Part shown: positions 1 to 5,474 of the stretch, piece after piece | Layout: the number at the start of each line of letters is the position of its first letter | Position numbering within the stretch: position 1 is the stretch's first letter | Assembly (NCBI GenBank): GCA_964543295.1 | Contig: CAZIXA010000070.1 | Span: 1-6,391, forward strand | DNA from: AE-B3B sp964543295 | Lineage (GTDB): Bacteria; Aerophobota; Aerophobia; Aerophobales; AE-B3A | DNA: 6,391 nucleotides | Direction of reading: 5' to 3' | The notes under the pieces: generated by a model | What the model was told of the DNA's origin: nothing | Database searches by the model: none | The model's input: the letters and a program-made list of their open reading frames with translations, nothing else | Made by a program: the position numbers and the translations under genes

Positions 1-104
1 CTCTTTTTTCTGATATCTCGTCTGCCGAGGTTTACTTCATAACAATTCAGAGAAACTATTGAAATTCCTATACCTTGAATTAGTGCTCCAAAATGGGTGG
101 TTTT

Positions 105-731
105 TTACACTTCAGATATTAAGGTAGGGACAAATATGCTCAACTCTGAATAGGGGATTCCCACTGCTAATCTATCCCGGGAGATATGACCATATTCTCT
201 AGAATCATCGCAACCGAAAGAAATGGAAATCCTTCCCTCAAGATACGTCTTGACGGCTACATTCCCACAAACACCCATGATGCTGGAAAGACTAACAGTT
301 AAATTTTCCCCTTTATGTTGCTGAAAAACCTTCAGTAAATTCATAAATTGCTCTGGCTGAGGATAAGAGATAAGGAGATCAGGCTTACCATCTACATTTA
401 AGCCTATGCCCACAGGTGGAATCTCCAACTGGGGAGTAGCAAGAAGTATTGATTTGGCTGTGTCAAAAGATATATGTCTCTTTTCACAGCAAGCATTGAT
501 TATCTCCTTACCTACTCGATGATCCCAGCCAAAGGCATATTTTGCCCCTGCACACGAAATATTCGAGCTTTTTAATATAACCGGAAACAATCTCGCCTTA
601 ACAATGGCCTCACAAAAACGAACTTCCTCCATTATCTTATAATTAGAACTATCTGGCATTTCTTTATAAAACTTTACTTTAGTCCATACACCGCCAAACT
701 TATCTTCAAACTGCCTGGTAGTCTTATCCAT
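105..731 (-). CDS. DUF169 family protein (COG2043-like), function unknown
   Basis: This is a 208-residue soluble protein with no signal peptide or membrane segment. It matches what I know of the DUF169 family. Near the N-terminus there is a CEAI motif (Cys40), followed by SCAGAKYAFGW (Cys60 at about residues 59-69). A PDLLISYPQPEQ segment lies around residues 117-128, a GVCGNVAV segment contains Cys155, and SFGCDDSREYG contains Cys174. The family ends with a conserved small-residue stretch that here reads AVGIPYSEL. The length is close to the family norm, so the gene looks complete. The ATG at 729-731 has an AAGGAAGG ribosome binding site about six bases upstream. DUF169 proteins are uncharacterised; the conserved cysteines make metal or cluster binding conceivable, but that is inference. 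It is the last gene of the co-directional set, 96 bases after the second ATPase, and may have its own promoter. Confidence 0.85.
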   Translation of the reverse strand: MDKTTRQFEDKFGGVWTKVKFYKEMPDSSNYKIMEEVRFCEAIVKARLFPVILKSSNISCAGAKYAFGWDHRVGKEIINACCEKRHISFDTAKSILLATPQLEIPPVGIGLNVDGKPDLLISYPQPEQFMNLLKVFQQHKGENLTVSLSSIMGVCGNVAVKTYLEGRISISFGCDDSREYGHISRDRLAVGIPYSELSIFVPTLISEV

Positions 732-827
732 GAAACCCTTCCTTTCTACTTAATATCATCATTATTTATTCGGACAGTAGATTTTGTGAATTGATCTATC
801 TTTGAGTCCCTTAGACGCGGCTTTCCT

Positions 828-1679
828 TTAGATTCCAAGAATCTTCTCCCAGAGATTTTTAATCTCATTTGTTACTTGATTATTTGAATATTCCACTATA
901 GGCAGGCCTCTAACTAAAGCTTCAGTAACCGAGATATCAAAGTGAATTTTCCCAACCAGCTCAATATTATTATGGCGGCAGTATTCTTCAATCTTTTGAG
1001 TAACGATGAGGTTCAGGTCATACTTATTAATGCAGACCGCCCCTTTGATACCAAAATGATGAGCTACTCCCACAATCCTTTCCAAATCATGAATACCGGA
1101 AAGGGTGGGTTCGGTAACAATTAAGGCAATATCTACTCCCGCTAAAGAGGCAATAACCGGGCAGCCAATCCCGGGTGGACCATCTATAATGACAAAATCC
1201 TTTTTTTCCTTTTCCGCAATAAGCTTGGCATTTTGTCTGACCAGGGTTACTAACTTTCCTGAATTCTCCTCAGCAACCCCCAATTTTGCGTGAACAAAGG
1301 GACCGTATTTGGTCTCAGAAACAAACCATTTTCCGGAAAGACTATCCACCATCTTGATGGCTCTTTCGGGGCAGATATGAAAACAAATCCCACAGCCCTC
1401 ACAGGAAATAGGATCGACCACGTAGTTATCTATTGCTTCAAAGCGGCAAACTTCTTGACATTTTCCACATTGACTACATCGTCGCTCATCAATGAAGGCA
1501 GTTTTCCCGCCGCTAAATTCGTGAGTTTCTTTGACAGCCGGATGGAGCAAAAGATAAAGATCTGCAGCATCCACATCACAGTCAGCCATAACTTTATTTT
1601 TGGCTAAGCTGGCAAAACTACCAGTAATGATACTTTTTCCAGTTCCACCTTTACCACTGATGACTACAATCTGTTTCAT
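828..1679 (-). CDS. MinD/Mrp-superfamily P-loop ATPase with inserted 2[4Fe-4S] ferredoxin domain (COG1149 type), second of a tandem pair
   Basis: This is a 283-residue cytoplasmic ATPase of the ferredoxin-inserted MinD group. The deviant Walker A motif GKGGTGKS is at residues 9-16, and the following DCD (33-35) matches the second switch of this superfamily. A bacterial-type dicluster ferredoxin insertion follows: C68-x2-C71-x2-C74-x3-C78 and C93-x2-C96-x2-C99-x3-C103, which should hold two 4Fe-4S clusters. The Walker B region VIIDGPPG (163-170) leads into GCPV with Cys173. Related Mrp/NBP35/ApbC ATPases carry and transfer Fe-S clusters; this subgroup has no firmly established client. It is paralogous to the gene 15 bases upstream, which suggests a hetero-pair. 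The only good Shine-Dalgarno sequence lies in the end of that upstream gene, 19 bases from the ATG, so translation may be coupled or inefficient. All catalytic and cluster-binding residues are intact. Confidence 0.93.
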   Translation of the reverse strand: MKQIVVISGKGGTGKSIITGSFASLAKNKVMADCDVDAADLYLLLHPAVKETHEFSGGKTAFIDERRCSQCGKCQEVCRFEAIDNYVVDPISCEGCGICFHICPERAIKMVDSLSGKWFVSETKYGPFVHAKLGVAEENSGKLVTLVRQNAKLIAEKEKKDFVIIDGPPGIGCPVIASLAGVDIALIVTEPTLSGIHDLERIVGVAHHFGIKGAVCINKYDLNLIVTQKIEEYCRHNNIELVGKIHFDISVTEALVRGLPIVEYSNNQVTNEIKNLWEKILGI

Positions 1680-1694
1680 AATAGTTAAGACTAA

Positions 1695-2564
1695 TTAACC
1701 TCCGGTTAAGTCTTCGATCTTTTCATAAAGCTTTAGGAAATCTTTTTTGTAGGCCGGCTTTGCTTCTGTTATAGGGATACCTTCGGAATAGGCTATGGCG
1801 ATATCTCTATCCATAGGGATACGCATTAAGATAGGAACTTTCTCGTCTTTACAATACTCATCAACTTTTTTATCTCCTACATCGGCCCGATTTACTACTA
1901 CTCCAAAAGGTATTTTCAGTTTTCTCAGCGTTTCCACTGCTAAGATTAGATCATTTAGACCAAAAGGAGTAGGTTCGGTTGCCAAAAGACAAAAATCGCT
2001 TCCCTTCACAGACTCAATTACCGGGCAGGAAGTCCCGGGAGGAACATCAATGACGGTAATTCCATTATTCGAGGTAAATTGATTATTATTGGGGTGAGTC
2101 TCAAGACTGGCTCTTTTTACCGCTCTAACCAAAGGGACGGCCAGAGCTTCTCCCAAATCCAATTTTCCGTGAGTGAAGCAAATATGGCCGGCCTTTCCTT
2201 TTTCCAGCACTCCTATCGGCCTACCTACCTCTTCAATAGCATTCTCTGGGCACAGGAGTTTACATCCACCACAGCCGTGACAGAGCTCAGAAAAAAGCAG
2301 TACTGTTTTCTTAATCACTGCAATGGCATTATAGGCACAAATTTCAGTACACTTTCCGCAATAAGTACACCTATCCTCATTAACCTTAGGTACCGGAAGA
2401 TTCACCTGCTCGGTATGGGTAATCTCAGGCTTTAGGAAAATGTGAGCGTTTGGCTCTTCTACATCACAGTCTAATAACTGGACATTTTCTAAGGAAAGGG
2501 CAAGGCCTACCGCTATAGTAGTCTTTCCTGTTCCTCCTTTACCACTGGCTACAGCAATTATCAT
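1695..2564 (-). CDS. MinD/Mrp-superfamily P-loop ATPase with inserted 2[4Fe-4S] ferredoxin domain (COG1149 type), first of a tandem pair
   Basis: This 289-residue ATPase has the same architecture as its downstream neighbour. Walker A GKGGTGKT is at residues 8-15 and the DCDVEEPNAH switch segment at about 32-41. The ferredoxin insertion has C66-x2-C69-x2-C72-x3-C76 and C95-x2-C98-x2-C101-x3-C105, enough ligands for two 4Fe-4S clusters. The Walker B segment VIDVPPG (171-177) runs into TSCPV with Cys180. The C-terminal half has the usual TEPTPFG and VVNRAD (base-recognition) segments. Relatives of the Mrp/NBP35 branch act as cluster scaffolds or carriers driven by ATP. Its place beside two NifX-like proteins suggests handling of an iron-containing cluster, but the client is not known. 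The ATG at 2562-2564 has only a weak GAGA-type ribosome binding site. It follows the zinc-ribbon gene by 45 bases. Confidence 0.94.
   Translation of the reverse strand: MIIAVASGKGGTGKTTIAVGLALSLENVQLLDCDVEEPNAHIFLKPEITHTEQVNLPVPKVNEDRCTYCGKCTEICAYNAIAVIKKTVLLFSELCHGCGGCKLLCPENAIEEVGRPIGVLEKGKAGHICFTHGKLDLGEALAVPLVRAVKRASLETHPNNNQFTSNNGITVIDVPPGTSCPVIESVKGSDFCLLATEPTPFGLNDLILAVETLRKLKIPFGVVVNRADVGDKKVDEYCKDEKVPILMRIPMDRDIAIAYSEGIPITEAKPAYKKDFLKLYEKIEDLTGG
1699..1703 (-). promoter_or_regulatory. Distant Shine-Dalgarno inside the end of the upstream ATPase gene
   Basis: GGAGG lies in the final Gly-Gly codons of the gene at 1695-2564, 19 bases before the ATG at 1677-1679. This is longer than the usual 5-10 bases. 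No closer site or alternative in-frame ATG, GTG or TTG start exists before the upstream in-frame stop, so translational coupling is plausible. Confidence 0.4.
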
Positions 2565-2609
2565 TTTTCTCGATTAGTTAATGTCTTTGGCAAACGCCAC
2601 TATCAGATT

Positions 2610-2807
2610 TTACTTTCTGATCATTCTGGTTCCACATTTTGGACAGCTCATCTGATAACAGGGCTGGCCGGCCTGGTGAGGAATAGTGGCCCCACACTTG
2701 GGACAAACACACTTACCTGCGGGACCAGCACCTGGACGAGTACCACCCATCCTGCCACGACCACCGCCACCTCCTCCTGGAGGTCCTGTTCCATCTCCTC
2801 TCGGCAT
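2610..2807 (-). CDS. Small zinc-ribbon protein with DUF5320-like N-terminal leader
   Basis: This 65-residue protein has two parts. Residues 1-31 start with MPRGDGTGP, exactly like the DUF5320 protein at 3676-4074, and continue as a Gly/Arg/Pro-rich low-complexity segment. Residues 33-58 form a compact zinc ribbon: C33-x-C35-x2-C38 and, after a GATIPHQAGQPC loop (Cys50), C55-x2-C58, each followed by Gly. The CPKCG knuckles are typical of zinc ribbons or rubredoxin-like metal sites. The start at 2807 is chosen over a reading-frame extension of nine codons because AGGAGG at 2814-2819 lies six bases before this ATG, and because the MPRGDGTGP leader then begins at residue 1. The role is unknown. 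Zn or Fe binding is likely, and its position between the NifX fusion and the ATPases fits a metal-handling accessory. Confidence 0.8.
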   Translation of the reverse strand: MPRGDGTGPPGGGGGGRGRMGGTRPGAGPAGKCVCPKCGATIPHQAGQPCYQMSCPKCGTRMIRK

Positions 2808-2813
2808 TTTTTT

Positions 2814-2819
2814 CCTCCT
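2814..2819 (-). promoter_or_regulatory. Ribosome binding site setting the start at 2807
   Basis: AGGAGG on the minus strand, six bases before ATG 2805-2807. It rules out the nine-codon extension upstream. Confidence 0.8.
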
Positions 2820-2881
2820 ATTAGTGATTAGCAAAGCTAACTACCGATATTTAGTTATCAATGATTAGTATTTTTGGATAA

Positions 2882-3571
2882 TTACTTTCGTTTTTCTCCT
2901 AGTTCTTTGATTCGCTTATTGATCTGGTCCAACTGTTGGCTTAGAGCCTGAGCTTGATTTTTCAGAGACTGTAGTTCCTCGTCTTTGCTCATCGGCGAAG
3001 GAGCACCTGGAGAGGGAACACCTGGAGTAGCTCCTGTTCCATAGGGCATTGTCTGGAAACCGCCTCCCATCATTCCTCTACCCATTCCGCGACCAGCTCC
3101 GGCTCCTCCACCTCGTCCCATACCGCGGCCACCGCCCATACCAGCACCACCACCCATACCGGGAAACATTCCCATACTAGGAGTCGTTCCTGGACTGGCA
3201 CTCATTCCGCCAGTTCCAAAATGTGAAGGCACACTTGCCTGTGAGCTAGGTTGAAGCTCTCCCTTTTTATATTTTTCAATAGCATCTTTTACAGTTCCGC
3301 TGACTCCAACTATCACTTGAATTCCTGCCGCAGATAGGGTTTGGAAAGCGTTGGGACCGCAGTTACCGGTAAGGACTACGGTAGCACCTTTATTGGTTAT
3401 TATTTGAGCGGTCTGAATGCCTGCTCCATGCATGGCAGCAAGGCTAGGGTTTGGCAATGCTTCGAACTTCATCGTCTCCGGATCTACAATAATAAAATAC
3501 TGGCAGCGACCAAGTCTTGCGTCTACTGAAGCATTTAAGTCTGGCCCGACAGATGATACTGCTATTTTCAT
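2882..3571 (-). CDS. NifX/NifB-type cluster-binding domain fused to an RG/Met-rich linker and DUF5320-type coiled coil
   Basis: This 229-residue protein has three parts. Residues 1 to about 108 are a dinitrogenase iron-molybdenum cofactor family (NifX/COG1433) domain. It begins MKIAVSSVGPDLNASVDARLG and includes GRCQYFIIVD (Cys23), NPSLAAMHGAGIQTAQ, a TGNCGPNAF loop (Cys71) and the VGVSGTVKDAIEKYKKGEL end. Residues about 118-193 are low complexity, with repeated GMGGG, RGMGRG and GRGMMGGG units. Residues about 195-225 are a charged coiled coil (DEELQSLKNQAQALSQQLDQ and onward) that matches the C-termini of the DUF5320 proteins in this locus. Family members bind Fe-S or Fe-Mo clusters; none of the nif genes proper is visible here, so nitrogen fixation is not implied. 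The ATG has AAAGGAGAT about six bases upstream. The domain alone is normally about 110 residues, so the extra 120 are the unusual part. Confidence 0.9.
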   Translation of the reverse strand: MKIAVSSVGPDLNASVDARLGRCQYFIIVDPETMKFEALPNPSLAAMHGAGIQTAQIITNKGATVVLTGNCGPNAFQTLSAAGIQVIVGVSGTVKDAIEKYKKGELQPSSQASVPSHFGTGGMSASPGTTPSMGMFPGMGGGAGMGGGRGMGRGGGAGAGRGMGRGMMGGGFQTMPYGTGATPGVPSPGAPSPMSKDEELQSLKNQAQALSQQLDQINKRIKELGEKRK

Positions 3572-3666
3572 AATAATCTCCTTTCATAGGCTAATCTTAT
3601 TACCATTTCCAGATTAATTCCCAAAAAATTCAAGGCAAAATTATCTTGGATTTTAAGTAAAGAATT

Positions 3667-3876
3667 ACTTTATTCTTACTTTTCCATCTTTTCTAATTCC
3701 TTGATGCGGGAGTTAGTCTGGTCTATCTGACTCTTTAGAGCGCTAGCTTGATCCTTTAAAAAACTTAGCTCCTGCTCCGGGCTTGCTGGTGCAAAGGGAG
3801 CTGCCCCGGGAGTAATGCCTGGGGCTTGCGGAAAGCTGTAAGGCATTATTCCTGAGCTACCGTACATTGGATAAGG
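3667..3876. repeat. Duplicated coding segment, copy 1 (pairs with 5048-5260)
   Basis: This block encodes the Pro-rich hinge and coiled-coil tail of the DUF5320 protein at 3676-4074 and matches 5048-5260 almost throughout. Many differences are in third codon positions, which suggests selection on the shared tail or gene conversion between copies. Confidence 0.85.
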
Positions 3877-4074
3877 TGCGTAAGGTAGGCTGGGAAATCT
3901 TACCGCGCCATAGTAACTATACGGCCAGAAAGCTCGGCCCCAACCCAATCCCAGACCTAATCTACCTCCTATAGGATTCATGAATCCGGCGGTAGGAAAT
4001 CCTGCGCAGTATCCTGCCGCTCTACCGGTCATGGGACCCATTCCCATTGGTCCAGTTCCATCTCCACGTGGCAT
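3676..4074 (-). CDS. DUF5320 family protein, Gly/Pro/Tyr-rich with C-terminal coiled coil
   Basis: This 132-residue protein has the DUF5320 signature: it begins MPRGDGTGPMGMGPMTGR and continues AAGYCAGF, with its only Cys at residue 23. The middle (about 27-97) is rich in Gly, Pro and aromatic residues and has no obvious fold. Residues 98-131 form an amphipathic charged helix, SPEQELSFLKDQASALKSQ and onward, likely a coiled coil for oligomerisation. There is no signal peptide or membrane helix. The family is uncharacterised but often sits beside NifX-like and MinD-like ferredoxin ATPase genes, as it does here. The ATG at 4072-4074 is preceded by GAGGAGGTGA, with the GGAGG nine bases away. The 3' half of the gene is about 87 percent identical in DNA to the 3' half of the gene at 5051-5455, while the 5' halves are unrelated. 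Confidence 0.88.
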   Translation of the reverse strand: MPRGDGTGPMGMGPMTGRAAGYCAGFPTAGFMNPIGGRLGLGLGWGRAFWPYSYYGAVRFPSLPYAPYPMYGSSGIMPYSFPQAPGITPGAAPFAPASPEQELSFLKDQASALKSQIDQTNSRIKELEKMEK

Positions 4075-4107
4075 AGTTTTTCACCTCCTCGATTAAAGTG
4101 AAATCTA

Positions 4108-4268
4108 TAACTATTCAGCCGCAGACTTACGCTGATATTTTTCTTTTATTATCGCGTGCAAATTTTTTGAATTCCGGTTTTCTAGCAAAATTCATGGAAT
4201 AATATCTGTGATCTCTTTGTGTTTAAGTCTATCTGTTTCATCTGTGCGAATCTGTGGCTAAATAGTTA
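4108..4268. repeat. Imperfect inverted-repeat element filling the 4075-4294 gap
   Basis: The left arm (4108-4136) and right arm (4240-4268) are inverted repeats matching at 22 of 29 positions, bracketing about 100 bases. The right part also carries the ATCTGTG / AATCTGTGGCTAA type sequence that I recognise as a common intergenic repeat style in anaerobe genomes. No gene is supported inside. It may be a decayed MITE-like element or two independent insertions. Confidence 0.6.
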
Positions 4269-4294
4269 GATCTTTTCTGAAATTTAAGAGTGGT

Positions 4295-4510
4295 TCACCA
4301 GCCGTAATAAGGGTAGCCTAACCTTCCTCCATAATAATAGGGAGGATATCCTGCTCCCGGATATCCGGGCATAGCTACCGGATAATAAGGGGCATAAGGA
4401 GCAGCTCCCCAATTCGCCAGTCCGAGAAACCCCCTTCCGAAAAGATAGGGATATCCTCGTCCCCGGTATCCTATTCCCCAGAAACCTCTACAGCCAAATC
4501 CTCGAGGCAT
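4295..4510 (-). CDS. Small Gly/Tyr/Pro-rich protein with MPRG leader, function unknown
   Basis: This 71-residue protein is made almost wholly of Gly, Tyr, Pro, Phe and Ala, with short runs such as GIGYRGRGYPY, APYAPYYPVAMPGYPGAGYP and PYYYGG. It starts MPRGFGCRGFW, echoing the MPRGDG leader of the DUF5320 and zinc-ribbon proteins, but it lacks the C-terminal coiled coil. The single Cys is residue 7. The start at 4510 is chosen because GAGGAGG at 4519-4525 lies eight bases upstream; the longer frame would begin at a TTG inside the end of the NifX gene without a ribosome binding site. Composition argues for a disordered or self-associating protein. It follows the NifX stop codon by 44 bases, so co-expression with it is likely. 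I do not recognise a defined family, although it may be annotated as DUF5320-like. Confidence 0.75.
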   Translation of the reverse strand: MPRGFGCRGFWGIGYRGRGYPYLFGRGFLGLANWGAAPYAPYYPVAMPGYPGAGYPPYYYGGRLGYPYYGW

Positions 4511-4518
4511 TTTACTCA

Positions 4519-4525
4519 CCTCCTC
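4519..4525 (-). promoter_or_regulatory. Ribosome binding site setting the start at 4510
   Basis: GAGGAGG on the minus strand is eight bases before ATG 4508-4510 and favours the 71-residue form of the Gly/Tyr-rich protein. Confidence 0.75.
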
Positions 4526-4554
4526 ATCAATGGTTAATCTAAAAATTAAAGCTC

Positions 4555-4908
4555 TCAATAACAGGATTTGTTACTTTTAAGCTCCCCTTTTAGGAAGTTA
4601 TCCACTGTTTCCTTGACCTTGCCAGTTGCTCCAGTAACTGCTTTGATTCCAAACTGGTTAAAAAAACCCACTGCTCTTGGTCCCATGCCACCGGCAATGA
4701 TAACTTCAATCCCTTGCTCTTTTAGAAATGAAGGAATCTGTCCTGGCTCTCCATGAGAACCAAAATAGGGATTAGCAATCACTCTACTTAAAGGATCAAT
4801 TTCCCCATTTTTCTCTTCTACAATCACATAATAAGGACATCTACCAAAATGCATGCTTACCTCAGCTTCCAATCCACTGTTATCCTCAGCCGCTACGCCT
4901 ATCTGCAA
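4555..4908 (-). CDS. NifX/NifB-type dinitrogenase iron-molybdenum cofactor family protein (COG1433), TTG start
   Basis: This 117-residue protein is a single NifX-like domain of the usual length. It begins MQIGVAAEDNSGLEAEVSMHFG, followed by GRCPYYVIVEEKNG (Cys24), NPYFGSHGEPGQIPSFLKEQ, the AGGMGPRAVGFF loop (71-83) and the TGATGKVKETVDNFLKGEL end. It closes with KSNKSCY, giving a second Cys at 116. Characterised relatives bind FeMo-cofactor precursors or other Fe-S clusters, so the likely role is cluster binding or carriage in the cytoplasm. The start codon is TTG (4906-4908): GGAGG at 4918-4922 is nine bases upstream, and the domain begins exactly there. Relative to the fusion protein at 2882-3571, the Cys of its central loop is replaced here by Met75, so the two copies may bind differently. 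The stop codon is 44 bases before the next gene's start. Confidence 0.92.
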   Translation of the reverse strand: MQIGVAAEDNSGLEAEVSMHFGRCPYYVIVEEKNGEIDPLSRVIANPYFGSHGEPGQIPSFLKEQGIEVIIAGGMGPRAVGFFNQFGIKAVTGATGKVKETVDNFLKGELKSNKSCY

Positions 4909-4917
4909 TTTTTTGCA

Positions 4918-4922
4918 CCTCC
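4918..4922 (-). promoter_or_regulatory. Ribosome binding site supporting the TTG start at 4908
   Basis: AAAGGAGGTG on the minus strand places the GGAGG core nine bases before TTG 4906-4908. No ATG nearby fits the NifX domain start, so TTG is the probable initiation codon. Confidence 0.75.
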
Positions 4923-4943
4923 TTTGTTAGGAATAATTTTTAG

Positions 4944-4975
4944 TTACTATTCAGCCGCAGATTTACGCTGACATT
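4944..4975. repeat. Dispersed intergenic repeat, copy 2
   Basis: 29 of 32 bases match 4108-4139 in the same orientation, including TTCAGCCGCAGA and TTACGCTGA. Its conserved core begins 37 bases before the TTG start at 4908, while the first copy begins 35 bases before the ATG at 4074. It may be a mobile intergenic repeat remnant or a shared leader element. Confidence 0.7.
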
Positions 4976-5020
4976 AATTTAGATTTTAAGAAATTTCCAT
5001 CCTTTTCTCTAGGAATCATA

Positions 5021-5041
5021 GGGGCAGGCTCTACCTGCCCC
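5021..5041. terminator. GC-rich hairpin after the 5051-5455 gene, no U-tract
   Basis: GGGGCAGG and CCTGCCCC form a perfect 8-base-pair stem around a CTCTA loop, extendable by one A-T pair. It begins nine bases beyond the stop codon at 5051. On the minus strand the following sequence is not U-rich, so termination may be weak or need a factor. The shape also resembles short GC-rich intergenic palindromes that occur in many copies in some genomes. Confidence 0.5.
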
Positions 5042-5047
5042 TTAACT

Positions 5048-5260
5048 ACTTTATTCTGGTTTTTCGGTCTTTTCCAATTCTTTGATGCGGGAGTTAATCT
5101 GGTCTATCTGACTCTTTAGAGCGCTAGCTTGGTCCCGCAGAAAACTTAGCTCTTGCTCTGGGCTTGCTGCTGGTGCAAAGGGAGCTACCCCGGGAGTAGT
5201 TCCTGGGGCCTGTGGAAAACCGTAAGGCATTGTTCCTGGGCCACCATACGCTGGATAAGG
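5048..5260. repeat. Duplicated coding segment, copy 2 (pairs with 3667-3876)
   Basis: This block covers the 3' half of the gene at 5051-5455 and is about 182 of 210 bases identical, by hand count with one 3-base gap, to 3667-3876. The homology stops abruptly within both genes, beyond which the 5' halves are unrelated. The copies are in direct orientation about 1.4 kb apart. Confidence 0.85.
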
Positions 5261-5455
5261 CGCTTGTCCTGCTTGCATAGCCTGCCAGTAGGCTTGGGCC
5301 TGTGGAGTTGGCCATTGACCTGTCATGAGGTAACTAGCCGTTGGTCCCAATCCGGTGGGACTCCTTCCCAGCCAACCCGGAGAGAAACCAAACCTCATCC
5401 AGCCAGGCAGACCAGTAAAATAATACATATATCTATTCCCATATCCTCCAGGCAT
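5051..5455 (-). CDS. DUF5320-like protein with divergent N-terminus and coiled-coil tail
   Basis: This 134-residue protein has a Gly/Tyr/Trp/Pro-rich N-terminal half (MPGGYGNRYMYYFTGLPGWM and onward) with a QAQAYWQAMQAGQAPYPAYGG segment around residues 52-72. The C-terminal half, from about residue 67, matches the protein at 3676-4074 at 55 of 65 aligned positions plus a one-residue gap. Residues 99-131 form the shared coiled-coil helix. It has no Cys, unlike the classic family member, and lacks the MPRGDGTGP leader, so it looks like a module swap rather than a simple duplicate. The ATG at 5453-5455 has AAGGTGGTGA at 5461-5470 upstream, with about eight bases of spacing. A hairpin fills part of the 73-base gap before this gene and another follows its stop. 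Function is unknown; a scaffold or oligomerisation role is inferred from the coiled coil. Confidence 0.8.
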   Translation of the reverse strand: MPGGYGNRYMYYFTGLPGWMRFGFSPGWLGRSPTGLGPTASYLMTGQWPTPQAQAYWQAMQAGQAPYPAYGGPGTMPYGFPQAPGTTPGVAPFAPAASPEQELSFLRDQASALKSQIDQINSRIKELEKTEKPE

Positions 5456-5474
5456 TTATCTCACCACCTTTTCA

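Noticed and set aside
17..29. CTCG-TCTGC-CGAG hairpin downstream of the DUF169 gene as an operon terminator
   Set aside because: Four-pair stem, nearly 90 bases past the stop codon, and no U-tract in the direction of transcription.
758..766. Fur-box half-site (AATAATGAT on the minus strand) upstream of the DUF169 gene
   Set aside because: Only one half matches well; the other half matches at about four of nine positions, which is expected often in AT-rich gaps.
942..2435. Several open frames of 60-118 codons on the plus strand opposite the ATPase genes
   Set aside because: They lie fully antisense to strongly conserved coding sequence, have no recognisable domains, and are explained as shadows.
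3655..3670. AAGTAA-AGAA-TTACTT inverted repeat just after the DUF5320 stop codon as a terminator
   Set aside because: The stem is only six AU-rich pairs and no U-tract follows on the minus strand.
4127..4195. A 22-codon minus-strand reading frame starting at ATG 4193-4195
   Set aside because: It has no ribosome binding site and lies wholly inside the inverted-repeat element; the stop falls in the repeat arm.
2882..4908. A nitrogen-fixation (nif) operon suggested by the NifX/NifB-type domains
   Set aside because: No nitrogenase structural or nifB radical-SAM genes are present, and this small domain is widespread outside nitrogen fixers.
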